Positions 11,417 to 23,806 of a stretch of 64,000 bases of DNA are shown here, piece by piece. Origin of the DNA: Conchocele bisecta (taxonomy: Eukaryota > Mollusca > Bivalvia > Lucinida > Thyasiridae); NCBI GenBank assembly GCA_029237695.1, contig CM055265.1, positions 46,189,056-46,253,055 on the forward strand, in the 5' to 3' direction. Below the pieces are notes generated by a model. It worked only from the letters and a program-made list of their open reading frames with translations. It was not told the origin of the DNA and did not search any database. Positions within the stretch are counted from its first letter, which is position 1. Each line of letters opens with the position of its first letter. The position numbers were made by a program, and so were the translations under genes.

Positions 11417-11990
11417 ATACAACAAGAAAGGAGGCAAAGCCACGAAGGCCAGGTTTTTACCAAGCATAGACACTTGGATAACATAATTATACCCACTTTT
11501 TGTAGACTAGATGGCCGTGGCCTGCATGTCGCGCCTTGGGGCAAGGCATGGACAATAAAAAAAAGAGATATAGTAGATGGAAAAACTTTAACCAAAAAAC
11601 TTTAAACGGACACACGGACGTACGGACGGACGGACGTATGCCAAAATGCCGACTATATCGCGATTTCCGCAAGCGGGCGCGACAATGATGATAAATACCC
11701 ATGTGAAGTATCAAGGAATGGGTGAAGCAGTTGCAGAGATATAGTACACGAAAAAACTTTAACAAAAAAAGTAATTTGACCTTGACATTGGGCACAGGGG
11801 CCACATGGTTGGGGGGTAGAATGAAAATATGGATGATGATAAACACCCATGTGAAGTTTCAAGGTAATAGGCGAAGCAGTTGCAGGGATATAGTATAACA
11901 AAAAACGTTTAACCAAAAAACTTTAACCAGACGTACATTAAAAAGTTAACGTTGAAAAGTCAATTAGGTAGAAATAATAGGTCAAGGTAA
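11417..11990 (+). repeat. ACAAGAAACGAGGC-type tandem-repeat MITE copy
   Basis: Opens with ACAAGAAAGGAGGCAAAGCC, then TATACCCACTTTTTGTAGAC, an ACGG-type run at about 11608-11640 and core units containing CCATGTGAAGTATCAAGG. Same family as 9293 and 12184. Minus-strand reading frames here are conserved only because the repeat is conserved. Confidence 0.65.
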
Positions 11991-12183
11991 AAAAAATGGG
12001 CACATGTTGGATAGTTGTATGTGGTGGGCACCCCTTGGTTATGAAGCTGTGAAAGTTTGGTGGTCCTAGGTGGTACAGTACCAAAGAAATGGACTTAAAC
12101 ACGAAAACTTAACATTGTAAACACGAAAAGTTAACATTGAAAATGGCTAAATCGACTACGCGGAAAAAATGGGTCAAGTTAAA

Positions 12184-12780
12184 AACAAGAAACGAGGCAA
12201 AGCCACGAAGGCCAGGTTTTTTCCAAGCGTAGACACTTGGACAACATAATTATAACCACTTTTTGTAGACTAGATGGCCATGGCCTGCATGTCGTGCCTT
12301 GGGGCGAGGCATGGACACTAAAAAAATAGATATAGTAGATGACAAAACTTTAACAAAAAAACTTTAACCAGACACACGGACGTACGGACGTACGGACGGA
12401 CGTATGCCAAAATGCCGACGATATCACGCTGACAATGATGATAAACACTCATGTGAAGTATCAAGGTAATGGGTGAAGGAGTTGCAGAGATATAGTACAC
12501 AAAAAAAACATTAACAAAAAAATTCAAAGTAATTTGACCTTGACATTGGGCATAGGGGCCGCACGGTTGTGGGGTAGAATGAAAATATGGATGATGATAA
12601 ACACCCATGTGAAGTTTCAAGGTAATGGGCGAAGCAGTTGCAGAGATATAGTATAACGAAAAACTTTTAACCAAAAAACTTTAACCAGACGTACGTTAAA
12701 AAGTTAACGTTGAAAATGGTCAATTACGTAGAAATAATAGGTGAAGGTAAAAAAAATGGTCACATGTTGGATTGTGGATG
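12184..12780 (+). repeat. ACAAGAAACGAGGC-type tandem-repeat MITE copy
   Basis: Begins ACAAGAAACGAGGCAAAGCC and carries CGTACGGACGTACGGACGGA, then two core-like units. It is followed by GTTAACGTTGAAAATGG phrases shared with 11940-12180. Confidence 0.65.
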
Positions 12781-13145
12781 CCGCCCACGCCCGCCCGCCC
12801 GCCCGCCCGCCCGCCCGCCCGCCCGCCGCCCGGCTTTCGCCAATCCAATAGCCTGGATTTCTTTCAAAAAAACCTGGCTAAAAAGGTAACATGTTGGATA
12901 GTGATATGTGGTGGGCACCCCTTGATTATGAAGCTGTGAAAGTTTGGTGGTCCTAGGTGGTACAGTAACAAAGAAATGGACTCAAACACGAAAACTTAAC
13001 ATTGATTGTGGACGCCGCCCACCGCCCGCCCGATCGCCCGCCCGCCCACCCGGCTTTCGCCAATCCAATAGCCTTGATTTTTTCTCCAAAAAAACCTGGC
13101 CAAAAAACGGAATTGAAAACGTGTATTCATTTTGTCTCGCCCATC
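12781..13145. repeat. CCCG microsatellites with short flanking duplication
   Basis: Runs of CCCG at about 12788-12832 and 13015-13050 are each followed by GGCTTTCGCCAATCCAATAG, so the block is duplicated about 220 bp apart. Between them lies GTTGGATAGTGATATGTGGT, also seen near 12005. Non-coding; the two short ORFs across it are composition artefacts. Confidence 0.7.
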
Positions 13146-13305
13146 AGGGGCCCGTTTCACTAAACTTCTTACGACTAAAATGTTTGTAAGTGCAAATTTA
13201 AGATCGTCTGTAAATTTCAATTTATGGATTTACATTTATTGAGCATAGATTGCATATGCAGCATATGCTAAATAAATGTAAATCCATTAATTATTTACAA
13301 ATGAA
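13146..13305. mobile_element. Foldback MITE, family GGGGCCCGTTTCACTAAAC, truncated copy
   Basis: The left terminus GGGGCCCGTTTCACTAAACT and the TGCATATGCA-centred palindrome (about 13225-13285) are present with substitutions. The right inverted end is missing. Confidence 0.75.
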
Positions 13306-15240
13306 ATATGCCACTTTACGAGTGTGTGTAGGTTTATAACACTTTTCTGTTACTTACTGAACGCCCCTCAATTATATCCCTATTTTTGTCAGTGACAATT
13401 GTCTTTCCATGTGCTACACTATACGTAAACAGAAATATACTGTAGACTACGTGTGGGAGATTCACCAGGTAAGCTTTTATTTAAAGTATTTCCACAATGT
13501 TCTACACTATAGTTTAGACATTTCTGCTGCCCGTCTGTATATATATTTTTGTTTATACATCTGTCCATGGCATTGACACGATTTGTGATTACATATGCGT
13601 CACTAACACGGAGAAGGACCCAAGTATAGGATACTAAATAATATCCGCCTAGCCCAAACAAGCCCGATCGAGGTCTGTATTGCTGTTCCTCAGATCGGTA
13701 ATAACATATACTTGTAAATATATTAACTGTTTTCTGTCTGTCAAAACCTATAGTCTGTTTCACGAAAGCTGCCCAAATTTTACGGCTTTATAGACAATTC
13801 AAAAACAATATTATTTTTGATAATATTAAATTAAAGGAAAATTTAAGAATGAGCCTTCTTTTTATTTCGTGAAATTCGTCAAATATTGATTTTATTGCGA
13901 AAAATTTATTTGTCTATGGGAATTTAACATGGGGGAAAAAGAGGTAAGGAAGTGTGGGAGGAGTCAAAAAATGAAAAAATTTGGAAATTGACTCCGAAAC
14001 CTGACTAGATAGCTTGGATATGATCTAAGAAAACAAAAGTTAAATTTTAAAAATCGGTACAGTATTTCTAAAATTCAAAAAAATTTCCCCATGTTAAATC
14101 CCCATAGACATCTTCACTCCGTGAAGATGTCTATGGGGATTTAACATGGAGAAATTGTTTTTTCGCAATATATAGTGCAACCCCTCTAAACCGGACACTC
14201 AGAAAAAAAGGGATATTTAATTTACATGTTTTTTGCTGTTATGTATCTCTGATTACAATGAAGTTTCATGACTGCAAAACACTAGAATGTCCCATAAAGC
14301 ATTAACATGTCTGATTTAAAGTGGAACATCCCAAGGTGTCCGAGTTTGGAGAGTTTCCACTGAACGTGTACATTTACAAAATAAATATCTTTGAATGAGC
14401 ATAAGAATACACATATAAAATACCCAATTTTACTTCGAACAGACAGCTTATATCTACAGTCTGTCCACAGTTCAATCGGTTACACACAGCTTGTCATTAT
14501 AATATTAACTGCATCAGAATATTTTGCAAATTAATATCGATAGCCTTTTGAATTTGACAATAATTGTATGTATTGTGAGATCCAATAGTGTGAATCCTAC
14601 CACACCGGACAGAACCACGGTCTGATCGGCTCCACACTGTAGGTCGCTGACTTTGTTATACATGTTTGTTATTTATAGATACAAAATATATATATACATG
14701 TATATATATAAATAAACGGGTTGTTTACTGACAATTCAAAAAAAAAAAAAAGCACCTTGCAGTACCGTATTTGTAACGTGTACCTTTATCATCATTCACC
14801 ATCCAAATTAGCGTTTTATGTTATACATGTAATAATTTTGCTGATCGCAAAACATCAACAACTGCTACATTGGTGACATGTAGTAAATATAGGAAATGGT
14901 GTTGATCGAATGGCGACCAACACATGCAATGATCAAACTGCGTGGATGCGCAGCCTGATCCGGGCTACGCTAGCCATCGTAAGACCACTTATCTTAGCCG
15001 GTGTTCCTTCTGTCAAGCTATCAATTTACACAATGACCATAGACACACAACGTGTGTGGTTTAATTGCCATGAGGCACGACTTTTTCGTGCCCAGGTTTG
15101 CATATAGATGCAAACTTTTCTTTTGTCTATAGAGGAGTTCAAATTGCTTACCAACCTCTGACAAACAATAGAGTTGATGTGTAAGATATGAGATTCCGCA
15201 AGTTACATTTGTTTGGCAGTTAGCCAAAATGAGTAATTGT
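13306..15240. other. Intergenic stretch with one strong hairpin
   Basis: No gene recognised. A perfect hairpin at 14089-14149 has 29-bp arms (CCATGTTAAATCCCCATAGA...) and a 3-nt loop. A partial copy of the right arm, TGTCTATGGGAATTTAACATG, lies at about 13911. A TATATATACATGTATATATA run sits near 14690, and a poly-A near 14740. Confidence 0.6.
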
Positions 15241-15448
15241 TAGGACTGCTAACTTGAAATTCAAGTTAATTCCATTAATTATGCTATAAATTCAGGTGTA
15301 TTAAAAGTTAACTATGTATGGAATGTTAACCGGGTATGGAAGGTCTTCGAGCCATTTCCCACCCTTAAATTCAAGTTAACTATGCTCGGTCGCTACAATA
15401 TGAGATTTCAAGTTCCCAAGTTTAGTGTTTAATTTTTTGGTGGACAGC
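15241..15448 (+). repeat. 140-bp satellite, left portion
   Basis: Contains AACTTGAAATTCAAGTT, GCTATAAATTCAG, TATGCTCGGTCG and AATTTTTTGGTGG in the same order as the large array at 16723. The MITE-like element at 15449-16722 separates the two. An extra piece at about 15330-15370 (CGGGTATGGAAGGT) recurs in complement near 28155. Confidence 0.7.
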
Positions 15449-16722
15449 CTGAGCAACAAGAACTATAGCTCGACTACGAGGGTTGTCGATGTACACATAG
15501 CTTGACAAACAAGGTGGCTGCGGCCTGCATAACAAGAGCAGTAGGAGAACAGCATAGCTCGACTACGAGGGTGTCGATGTACACATAGCTTGACAAAGAA
15601 GGTGGCTGCAGCCTGCATAAAAACCTTAACCAAGGTTGACTAAAAACATTAACCAAGGGAAATTAAGAAAGTAATTCAAGGTTAAATGTAGGTCAATATC
15701 AGATATAGGTCAGGGGTTATTGATGTACATCACTAGGAGATAAAGTTTTCCAAGTATGGTTGCTGTAGGCCCAGGAGTATTCCATATACAAGCTTGAGTA
15801 AAAACCGTAACCAAGGGGAGATAACTAAGTAATCCAAGAATAAAAGTAGGTCAAGGTCAAATATAGGTCAGTCAAGGATTATTGATGTACATCACTAGGA
15901 GATGAAGTTGTCCAAGTATGGTTGATGTAGGCCCAGAAGTATTTCATATACAAGCTTGACTATAAACATTAACCAAGTAATTCAAGGTTAAATGTAGGTG
16001 AAGGTAAAATAAAGGTCAGGGGTTATTGATGTACATCCCTATGAGAAAAAGCTATCCAAGTATGGTGCCTGTATGCACAATAGTATTCCATGTACAAGCT
16101 TGAGTAAAACCCTTAACCAAGGTTGACTAAAAACCTTAACCAAGGGAATTAAGTAAGTAATTCAAGGTTAAATGTAGGTCAAGGTCAAATACAGATCAGG
16201 GGTTATTGATGTACATCGAGAAAAAGTTATCCAAGTATGGTGCCTGTATGCACAATAGTATTCCATGTACAAGCTTGAGTAAAACCCTTAACCAAGGTTG
16301 ACTAAAAACCTTAACCAAGGGGAATTAAGTAAGTAATTCAAGGTTAAATGTAGGTCAAGGTCAAATACAGATCAGGGGTTATTGATGTACATCACTAGGA
16401 GATGAAGTTGTCCAAGTATGGTGGGTGTAGAGCCAGTAGTATTCCATATACAAGCTTGACTAAAAACATTAACCAAGGGGAATTAACTAAGTAATTCAAG
16501 AGGAAATGTAGGTCAAGGTCAAATATAGATCAGGGGTCATTGATGAACATCACTAGGAGATGAAGTTGTCCAAGTATGGTGGGTGTAGGGCCAGTAGTAT
16601 TCCATATACAAGGTTGACTAAAAACCTTAACCAAGGTGTGACGATGACGCTGACGCCGACGCCGACGCCGACGCCGGGGTGACAACATAAGCTCTAACTA
16701 TTCTTTGAATAGTCGAGCTAAA
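15449..16722 (+). mobile_element. Tandem-repeat MITE inserted in the satellite
   Basis: The left flank has CTATAGCTCGACTACGAGGG and the right end AATAGTCGAGCTA, giving an AGCTCGACTA inverted pair. The core is about five units of 150-180 bp containing GGTCAAGGTCAAAT, ATTGATGTACATCACTAGGA and CCAAGTATGGT, followed by a GACGCC microsatellite at 16640-16680. The satellite resumes directly at both sides, so the element is an insertion into it. Confidence 0.75.
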
Positions 16723-19175
16723 AATAAGTAGGAATGCTAATTTTAAATTCAAGTTAAATCAATTAATTATGCTATAAATTCAGCTGTATTCCAATGTATT
16801 TATGCTCGGTCGGTATGATAGGAGATTTTGCAAGTTAAATATTTTGGTGGTCAGCAAAAATAAGTAATTTTTAGGAATGCTAATTTTAAATTCAATTAAT
16901 TATATATGCTTAAAATTCAGGTGTATTCAAATTTATTTAGACTTGGTCGGTATGATAAGAAATTTTGCAAGTTAAATCTTTTGGCGGTCAGCAAAAATAA
17001 GTAATTTTTAAAATGCTAAGTTGAATTTCAAGTTAATTTAATTAATTATGTTATAAATTCAGCTGTATTCCAATGTATTTATGCTCGGTCGATATGATAG
17101 GAGATTTCACAAGTTAAAATTTTTGGTGGTCAGCAAAAATAAGTAACTTTTAGGAATGCTAACTTGAAATTCAAGTTAATTCAGTGAATTATTCAGCTGT
17201 ATTCAAATTGAATTATGCTCGGTCGGTATGATATGAGATTTTGCAAGTCAAATGTTTTGCCCGTCAGAAAAAATAAGTAATTTTTATGAATGCTAACTTA
17301 AAAATCAAGTTAATTCAGTGAATTATTCAGCAGTATTCAAATTGAATTATGCTCGGTCCGTATGATATGAGATTTCGCAAGTTCATTTTTTTGCTGGTCA
17401 TGCAGCAAAAATAAGTAAGTTTTAGGAATGCTAATTTGAAATTCAATTAATTATGGTTTAAATTCAGGTGTATTCAACTTTATTTATGCTTGGTCGGTAT
17501 GATAAGAAATTTCGCAAGTTAAATTTTTTGGAGGTCAGCAAAAATAAGTAATTTTTAGGAATGCTAACTTGAAATTCAAGTTAATTCAATAAATTATTCA
17601 GCTGTATTCAAATTTAATTATGCTCGGTCTGTATGATATGAGATTTCGCAAGTAAAATGTTTTGGCGGTCAGTAAAAATAAGTAATATTTGCGACAGCTA
17701 ACTTGAAATTCAAGTTAATTCAATTAATTCAATATGCTATAAATTCAGCTGTATTCAAATTGAATTATGCTTGGTTGGTATGATATGAGATATCGCAAGT
17801 TAATTTTTTTGGCGGTCAGCAAAAATAAGTAATATTTAGGAATGCTAACTTGAAATTCAGGTTAATTCAATTGTTATTCAGCTGTATTCCAATTTAATTA
17901 TGCTCGGTCGGTATGATATAAGATTTTGCAAGTTAAATTTTTTGTTTGTGAGCAAAAATAATAAATTTTTAGGAATGGTAACTTGAACTTCAAGTTACTT
18001 CAAATAATTATGCTATAAATTCAGGTGTATTCAAATTTATTTATAATCGGTCGGTATGATATGAGATTTCGCAAGTTAAATTTTTTGGCGGTCAGCAAAA
18101 ATAAGTAATTTTTAGGAATGCGAACTTGAAATTCAAGTTAATTTAATTGTTATTCAGCTGTATTCCATTTAATTATATTCGGTCGGTATGATATGTGATT
18201 TCACAAGTTAATTTTTTGGCCGGTCAGCAAAAATAAGTAATTTTTAGGAATGCTAACATGAAATTCAAAATTATGCTCGGTCGGTATGATAAGAAATTTC
18301 ACAAGTTAAATGTTTTGGCGGTCAGTAAAAATAAGTAATATTTGGGACTGCTAACTTAAAATTCAAGTTAGTTCAATTAATTATGGTATACATTCAGCTG
18401 TATTCCAATTTATTTATGCTAGGTTGGTATGATATGAGATATTGCAAGTGAATTTTTTTGACGGTCAGCAAAAATAAGTAATATTTAGGAATGCTAACTT
18501 GAAATTCATCAAGTTAATTCAATTGTTATTCCGCTGTATTGCAATTTAATTATGCTCGGTCAGTATGATATAAGATTTCGCAAGTTAAATATTTTGTTGG
18601 TGAGCTAAAATAAGTAATTTTTAGGAATGGTAACTTGAACTTCAAGTTACTTCAAATAGAGATTTCGCAAGTTAAATTTTTTGGCGGTCAGCAAAAATAT
18701 GTAATTTTTAGGAATGTTAACTTGAAATTCAAGTTAATTTATTATTATTCAGCTGTATTCCAATTTAATGATGCTCGGTCGGTATATATGATATGAGATT
18801 TTGCAAGTTATCTTTTTTGCAGGTCAGCAAAAAATAAGTAATTTTTAGGAATGCTAACTTGAAATTCAAGTTAATTCAATAAATTATTCAGCTGTATTCA
18901 AATTTAATTATGCTCGGTCGGTATGATATAAGATTTCGCAAGTAAAATGTTTTGCCGGTCAGTAAAAAGCAGTAATATTTGGGACGGCTAACTTGAAATT
19001 CAAGTTACCCGTAATTCTATTAATTATGCTATACATTCAGCTGTATTCCAATTTATTTATGCTAGGTCGGTATGATATGAGATTTTGCAAGTTAAATTTT
19101 TTGGCGGTCAGCAAAAATAACTAATTTTTAGGAATGCTAACTTGAACTTCAAGTTAATTCAATTAATTATGCTTT
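16723..19175 (+). repeat. 140-bp satellite array
   Basis: About eighteen monomers of 130-142 bp. Each carries AGCAAAAATAAGTAATTTTTAGG, a palindrome close to AACTTGAAATTCAAGTT, GCTGTATTCAAATT and CGGTCGGTATGATATGAGAT. Monomers differ by substitutions and small deletions (one is shortened near 18650). AT-rich; no coding. Confidence 0.9.
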
Positions 19176-19825
19176 TCAAATCTCAAATGGCACACGGTGT
19201 AAAACTCAAGCAAATTGACATCCAGCCTGAAGCACTCTAAATGTGGTGTGGGTGGAGACGGGGTATGGCGTAGGGGTGAGGGCATATTCAGTGCATGAAT
19301 GGATGGGTTAAACACCGCCGGTAGGTGGAAATGGTAACTGGTTTTATGCAATAAATTCGGATTATTATATTATATTATATGCCACATTAAAAGTAAGAGC
19401 CACACACCACATTACACATAACATGCGTACTATATGCAATTGGCTTTGGGTCAAGCTTTTAAATCAATAAAGAAAAGAAAAGATGGATGGATGTGCATTC
19501 ACCTCTCTCCGATAATTACGCCGATTTTACTCCCATTACGCCGCATTTTCACCTTTATCCAAATAATCGACCATTACGCCATTTAGTGACGCCGTGTATT
19601 ACCATGCATCCGATAACCAATCGATCAGCCAATGATAACTAGGCTTTGAGATCAATTAACCAATAGAAACTAGGCTTTGGACTGGATGCCCAAAACATAG
19701 TTTAAGCTATCAGCCAAGGATAACTAGGCTTCGTGATCGCTTAACCAATCGTAACTCGGGTTGTGACGGGTAGCAGTAACCACTGTTTAGGCTGATTTCG
19801 TAAATTAACTAGCGATTACAATCTG
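19176..19825. other. Intergenic stretch with short direct repeats
   Basis: No gene. Between 19620 and 19760 the phrase CCAATNRNAACTAGGCTTTG recurs about three times, grading into the AAAC-N4-GTTT satellite that follows. Confidence 0.5.
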
Positions 19826-20795
19826 AAACGGCAGTTTCTGGCCAAATGCACAATAATTGCTCAAAACTGGGGTTTGGGAGCCTAAACCATCGTTTAGACT
19901 CTCAAACTGGGGTTTACTGAATTATTGTGCATTTGGCGAACCTAAACTAGGGTTTGGGCAGTCTAAACTGGGGTTTAAGCTCAAACCGTGGTTTAGGCTA
20001 TCAGAAACCCTAGTTTGGCAGTCTAAACGGTGGTTTCTGCCACCAAGTGCACAATAATTGCTCAAACCAGGGTTTAAGAAAACTACCGTTTGGGATCACG
20101 ATTGGCAGTTTTTTCTTAAAATATAGTCTATGGTTTGGGTCCAAACTAGGGTTTAGGCTTTTTTATTGAATTACGATCGCAAATGACAGTTTCTGGCCAA
20201 ATGCACAATAATTGCTCAAACTGGGGTTTGAGAGCCTAAACCATGGTTTAGATTCTCAAACTGGGGATAGCGAATTATTGTGCATTTGGCGAGCCTAAAC
20301 TAGGCTTTGGACAGTCTAGACTGGGGTTTAAGCTCAAACCGTGGTTTAGGCTATCAGAAACCCTAGTTTGGCAATCTAAACGGTGGTTTCTGCCACCAAG
20401 TGCACAATAATTGCTCAAACCAGGGTTTAAGAAAACTACCCTTTGGGATCACGATTGGCATTTTTTTTCTTTAACTATATGGTTTGGGTCCAAACTAGGG
20501 CTTAGGCTTTTTATTGAGTTACAATCGCAAATGGCAGTTTCTGGCCAAATGCACAATAATTGCTCAAACTGGGGTTTGGGAGCCTAAACCATGGTTTAGA
20601 CTCTCAAACTGGGGTTTAGAGAATTAATGTGCATTTGGCGAGCCTAAACTAGGGTTTGGGCAGTCTAAACTGGGGTTTAAGCTCAAACCGTGGTTTAGGC
20701 TATCAGAAACCCTAGGCAGTTTAAGCCCAAACTAGGGTTTGAGGAGCCTAAACTAGGGTTTAAGCTCCAAACCATGGTTCAGGGAATTATTGTGC
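19826..20795 (+). repeat. 350-bp satellite made of AAAC-N4-GTTT motifs on a 20-bp ladder
   Basis: About 2.7 units of roughly 350 bp. In unit 1 the 12-bp inverted motif AAACNNNNGTTT starts at 19826, 19864, 19884, 19904, 19944, 19965, 19983, 20005, 20025, 20064 and 20080, with varied centres (GGCA, TGGG, CATC, TAGG, CGTG, CCTA, GGTG, CAGG, TACC). Empty ladder slots hold AATGCACAATAATT or its complement. Units 2 and 3 repeat the plan with substitutions. Non-coding. Confidence 0.85.
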
Positions 20796-20907
20796 ATTTG
20801 TCTTGCCATAACCATGGTCACCTCAGACAATGGTCAAGTCAGACCATATTTCATTCTCAGCCCACGGGTGTGGTCAAGTTGGACTACCAGACAAGTCACC
20901 TCGGACC

Positions 20908-21150
20908 CAGGGGCGGATCCAGCATTTGGGGAACGGTGGTTGTCCTATTTTCGAGCTCCACAGAGTGAAGCGAGTATGCTAGGGGGTTCCGGGGGCATGC
21001 CGCCCAGGACAAATTTTGAAATGTAGATGTCCAGAAATGCACTTTCCTGTGTTTTACAGCATTTAAATTGGTGGTAAACTGTGATCTATGTAAACTCTGT
21101 GGCTGAACGGAGGGGTTGCAACCCCGGAACCCCCCTCCAGATCCGCCACT
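20908..21150. mobile_element. Small element with GGCGGATCCAG / CTCCAGATCCGCC ends
   Basis: The ends GGGCGGATCCAGCAT and CTCCAGATCCGCCAC are inverted copies, and CAG/CTG-type sequence flanks both sides (GGACCCAG... and ...CTGGGACCA). The interior includes GCCGCCCAGG and CCCCGGAACCCCCC. Non-coding, 240 bp. Confidence 0.5.
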
Positions 21151-21366
21151 GGGACCACATTTCCGTGGTCATCTTGGGACCATATTATAATTTTCATAAA
21201 AGACGTAGAATTAATTATTTATTATAAATGTTGATTAAATTTGGAGTTTTTGTTAAGATTTTGTAAATATTAACAAAAATGATGTGTAGAATGATCACTT
21301 ACATGGTAAACAATGTTTTACATGTATATTCTTATTAAAACATGTGGCTATTAAGACATTTAATAT

Positions 21367-21520
21367 AGGAATGAATGGCCTTTTTGTGGAATTTATCGGG
21401 GTATAAACTTGGAAAAGTCTCGGGAATACTGGACGAAGGCCGGAAGGCCTCGTCCAGTATTCCCGCGACTTTTCCCAGTTTATATCCCGATAAATTTCAC
21501 AAAAAGGCCATTCATTCCTT
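21367..21520. repeat. Long hairpin, about 70-bp arms
   Basis: AGGAATGAATGGCCTTTTTG at the left pairs with CAAAAAGGCCATTCATTCCT at the right. The arms continue through TTTATCGGG, GGAATACTGGACGA and a short GGCCGGAAGGCC centre, with a few mismatches. Probably a foldback MITE. Confidence 0.8.
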
Positions 21521-21735
21521 ATAATTCCAGCATTTGAAATAAATTCATCAAGAAAATGTGTTTATTTTCCGTTTTCTTAAAAATTATTTTAACTGCGCTT
21601 CACGGTTACGGAAAGCAGTTCGGCGTGGGAGTTTACAGGGATATAAATTTTGGACAGAGACTTGCTACGAGCCAATCAAATGTTAGGGAATTGTGTAAAT
21701 ATATTTTGTAATGGAATTATATAAATATATCTATA

Positions 21736-23495
21736 ACTAGAAAAAGTCGATGGCGCGCCATCGCAATATACCCACTTTCCCCAAATGCTAAGTCCGAAAG
21801 GGGGAGGTAATCCATGATGGAGGGTCGGATAAAAAATCCGAATTCACTTTGCGCATGTGCACATGATAACGAAGCTACATAGCAAATATGAGGTGCGTAG
21901 GTATGAAGGTGAAAAAGTTTTTCGAGTTACAAGGAAAAAATGGGAAATTCTGAGTCCGAAAGGGGGAGATAATCCATGATGGAGGGTCGGATGAAAAATC
22001 CGAATTCACTTTGCACATCTGCACATGATAACGAAGCTACATAGCAAATATGAGGCGCGTAGGTATGAACGTGAAAAAGTTTTTCGAGTTACAAGGAAAA
22101 AATGGGAAATTCTGAGTCCGAAAGGGGGAGATAATCCATGATGGAGGGGTCGGATGAAAAATCGAATTCACTTTGCACATCTGCACATGATAACGAAGCT
22201 ACATAGCAAATATGAGGCGCGTAGGTATGAACGTGAAAAAGTTTTTCGAGTTACAAGGAAAAAATGGGAAATTCTGAGTCCGAAAGGGGGAGATAATCCA
22301 TGATGGAGGGTCGGATGAAAAATCCGAATTCACTTTGCGCATCTGCACATGATAACGAAGCTACATAGCAAATATGAGGCGCGTAAGTATGAACGTGAAA
22401 AAGTTTTTCGAGTTACAAGGAAAAAATGGGAAATTCTGAGTCCGAAAGGGGGAGATAATCCATGATGGAGGGTCGGACCAAAAATCCGAATTCACTTTGC
22501 GCATCTGCACATGATAACGAAGCTACATAGCAAATATGAGGCGCGTAGGTATGAAGGTGAAAAAGTTTTTCGAGTTACAAGGAAAAAATGGGAAATTCTG
22601 AGTCCGAAAGGGGGAGATAATCCATGATGGAGGATCGGATCAAAAATCCGAATTCACTTTGCGCATCTGCACATGATAACGAAGCTACATAGCAAATATG
22701 AGGCGCGTAGGTATGAACGTGAAAAAGTTTTTCGAGTTACAAGGAAAAAATGGGAAATTGTGAGTCCGAAAGGGGGAGATAATCCATGATGGAGGGTCGG
22801 ATGAAAAATCCGAATTCACTTTGCGCATCTGCACATGATAACGAAGCTACATAGCAAATATGAGGCACGTAGGTATGAAGGTGAAAAAGTTTTTCGAGTT
22901 ACAAGGAAAAAATGGGAAATTCTGAGTCCGAAAGGGGGAGATAATCCATGATGGAGGGTCGGATGAAAAATCCGAATTCACTTTGCGCATCTGCACATGA
23001 TAACGAAGCTACATAGCAAATATGAGGCGCGTAGGTATGAAGGTGAAAAAGTTTTTCGAGTTACAAGGAAAAAATGGGAAATTCTGAGTCCGAAAGGGGG
23101 AGATAATCCATGATGGAGGATCGGATCAAAAATCCGAATTCACTTTGCACATCTGCACATGATAACGAAGCTACATAGCAAATATGAGGCGCGTAGGTAT
23201 GAACGTGAAAAAGTTTTTCGAGTTACAAGGAAAAAATGGGAAATTGTGAGTCCGAAAGGGGGAGATAATCCATGATGGAGGGTCGGATGAAAAATCCGAA
23301 TTCACTTTGCGCATCTGCACATGATAACGAAGCTACATACCAAATATGAGGCGCGTAGGTATGAACGTGAAAAAGTTTTTCGAGTTACAAGAAACGTGAC
23401 GGACGGACGGACGGACGGACGTACGGACGTACGGACGGACGGACACCCGTGACGAAAACAATATACCCATTTTTTTTTACAAAAAAGTGGGTATA
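21736..23495 (+). mobile_element. Tandem-repeat MITE with 162-bp core and ACGG microsatellite
   Basis: The left flank ACTAGAAAAAGTCGATGGCG includes GGCGCGCC and ATACCCACTTTCCCC. The core is about ten near-identical 162-bp units. An ACGG run follows at 23398-23450, then GTGACGAAAACAATATACCC and a right end AAAAAGTGGGTATAA that is complementary to the left ATACCCACTTT. This is the pearl-like plan. Very low divergence between units suggests recent homogenisation. Confidence 0.85.
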
Positions 23496-23507
23496 AAAAT
23501 ACTATAG

Positions 23508-23806
23508 ACTAGAAAAAGTCGATGGCGCGCCATCGCAATATACCCACTTTCCCCAAATGCTAAGTCCGAAAGGGGGAGGTAATCCATGATGGAGGGTCGG
23601 ATCAAAAATCCGAATTCACTTTGCGCATCTGCACATGATAACGAAGCTACATACCAAATATCAGGCGCGTAGGTATGAAGGTGAAAAAGTTTTTCGAGTT
23701 ACAAGAAACGTGACGGACGGACGGACGGACGGACACCCGTGACGAAAACAATATCCCATTTTTCCCATTTTTTTTTTTTTTACAAAAAATTAAAAAAGTG
23801 GGTATA
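23508..23806 (+). mobile_element. Short tandem-repeat MITE, one core unit
   Basis: Same left flank (ACTAGAAAAAGTCGATGGCG), a single 162-bp core unit, a short ACGG run (23711-23733) and the right end AAAAAGTGGGTATAAC. It is a minimal version of its neighbour at 21736-23495. Confidence 0.8.

Noticed and set aside
12944..13220. Pro/Arg-rich ORFs
   Set aside because: Translation of the CCCG microsatellite and the foldback MITE terminus.
19826..20795. CRISPR-like array or plant-type telomere repeats (AAACCCTA)
   Set aside because: No fixed repeat with unique spacers; centres vary within dyads and the telomere-like word occurs only as one of many centre variants.
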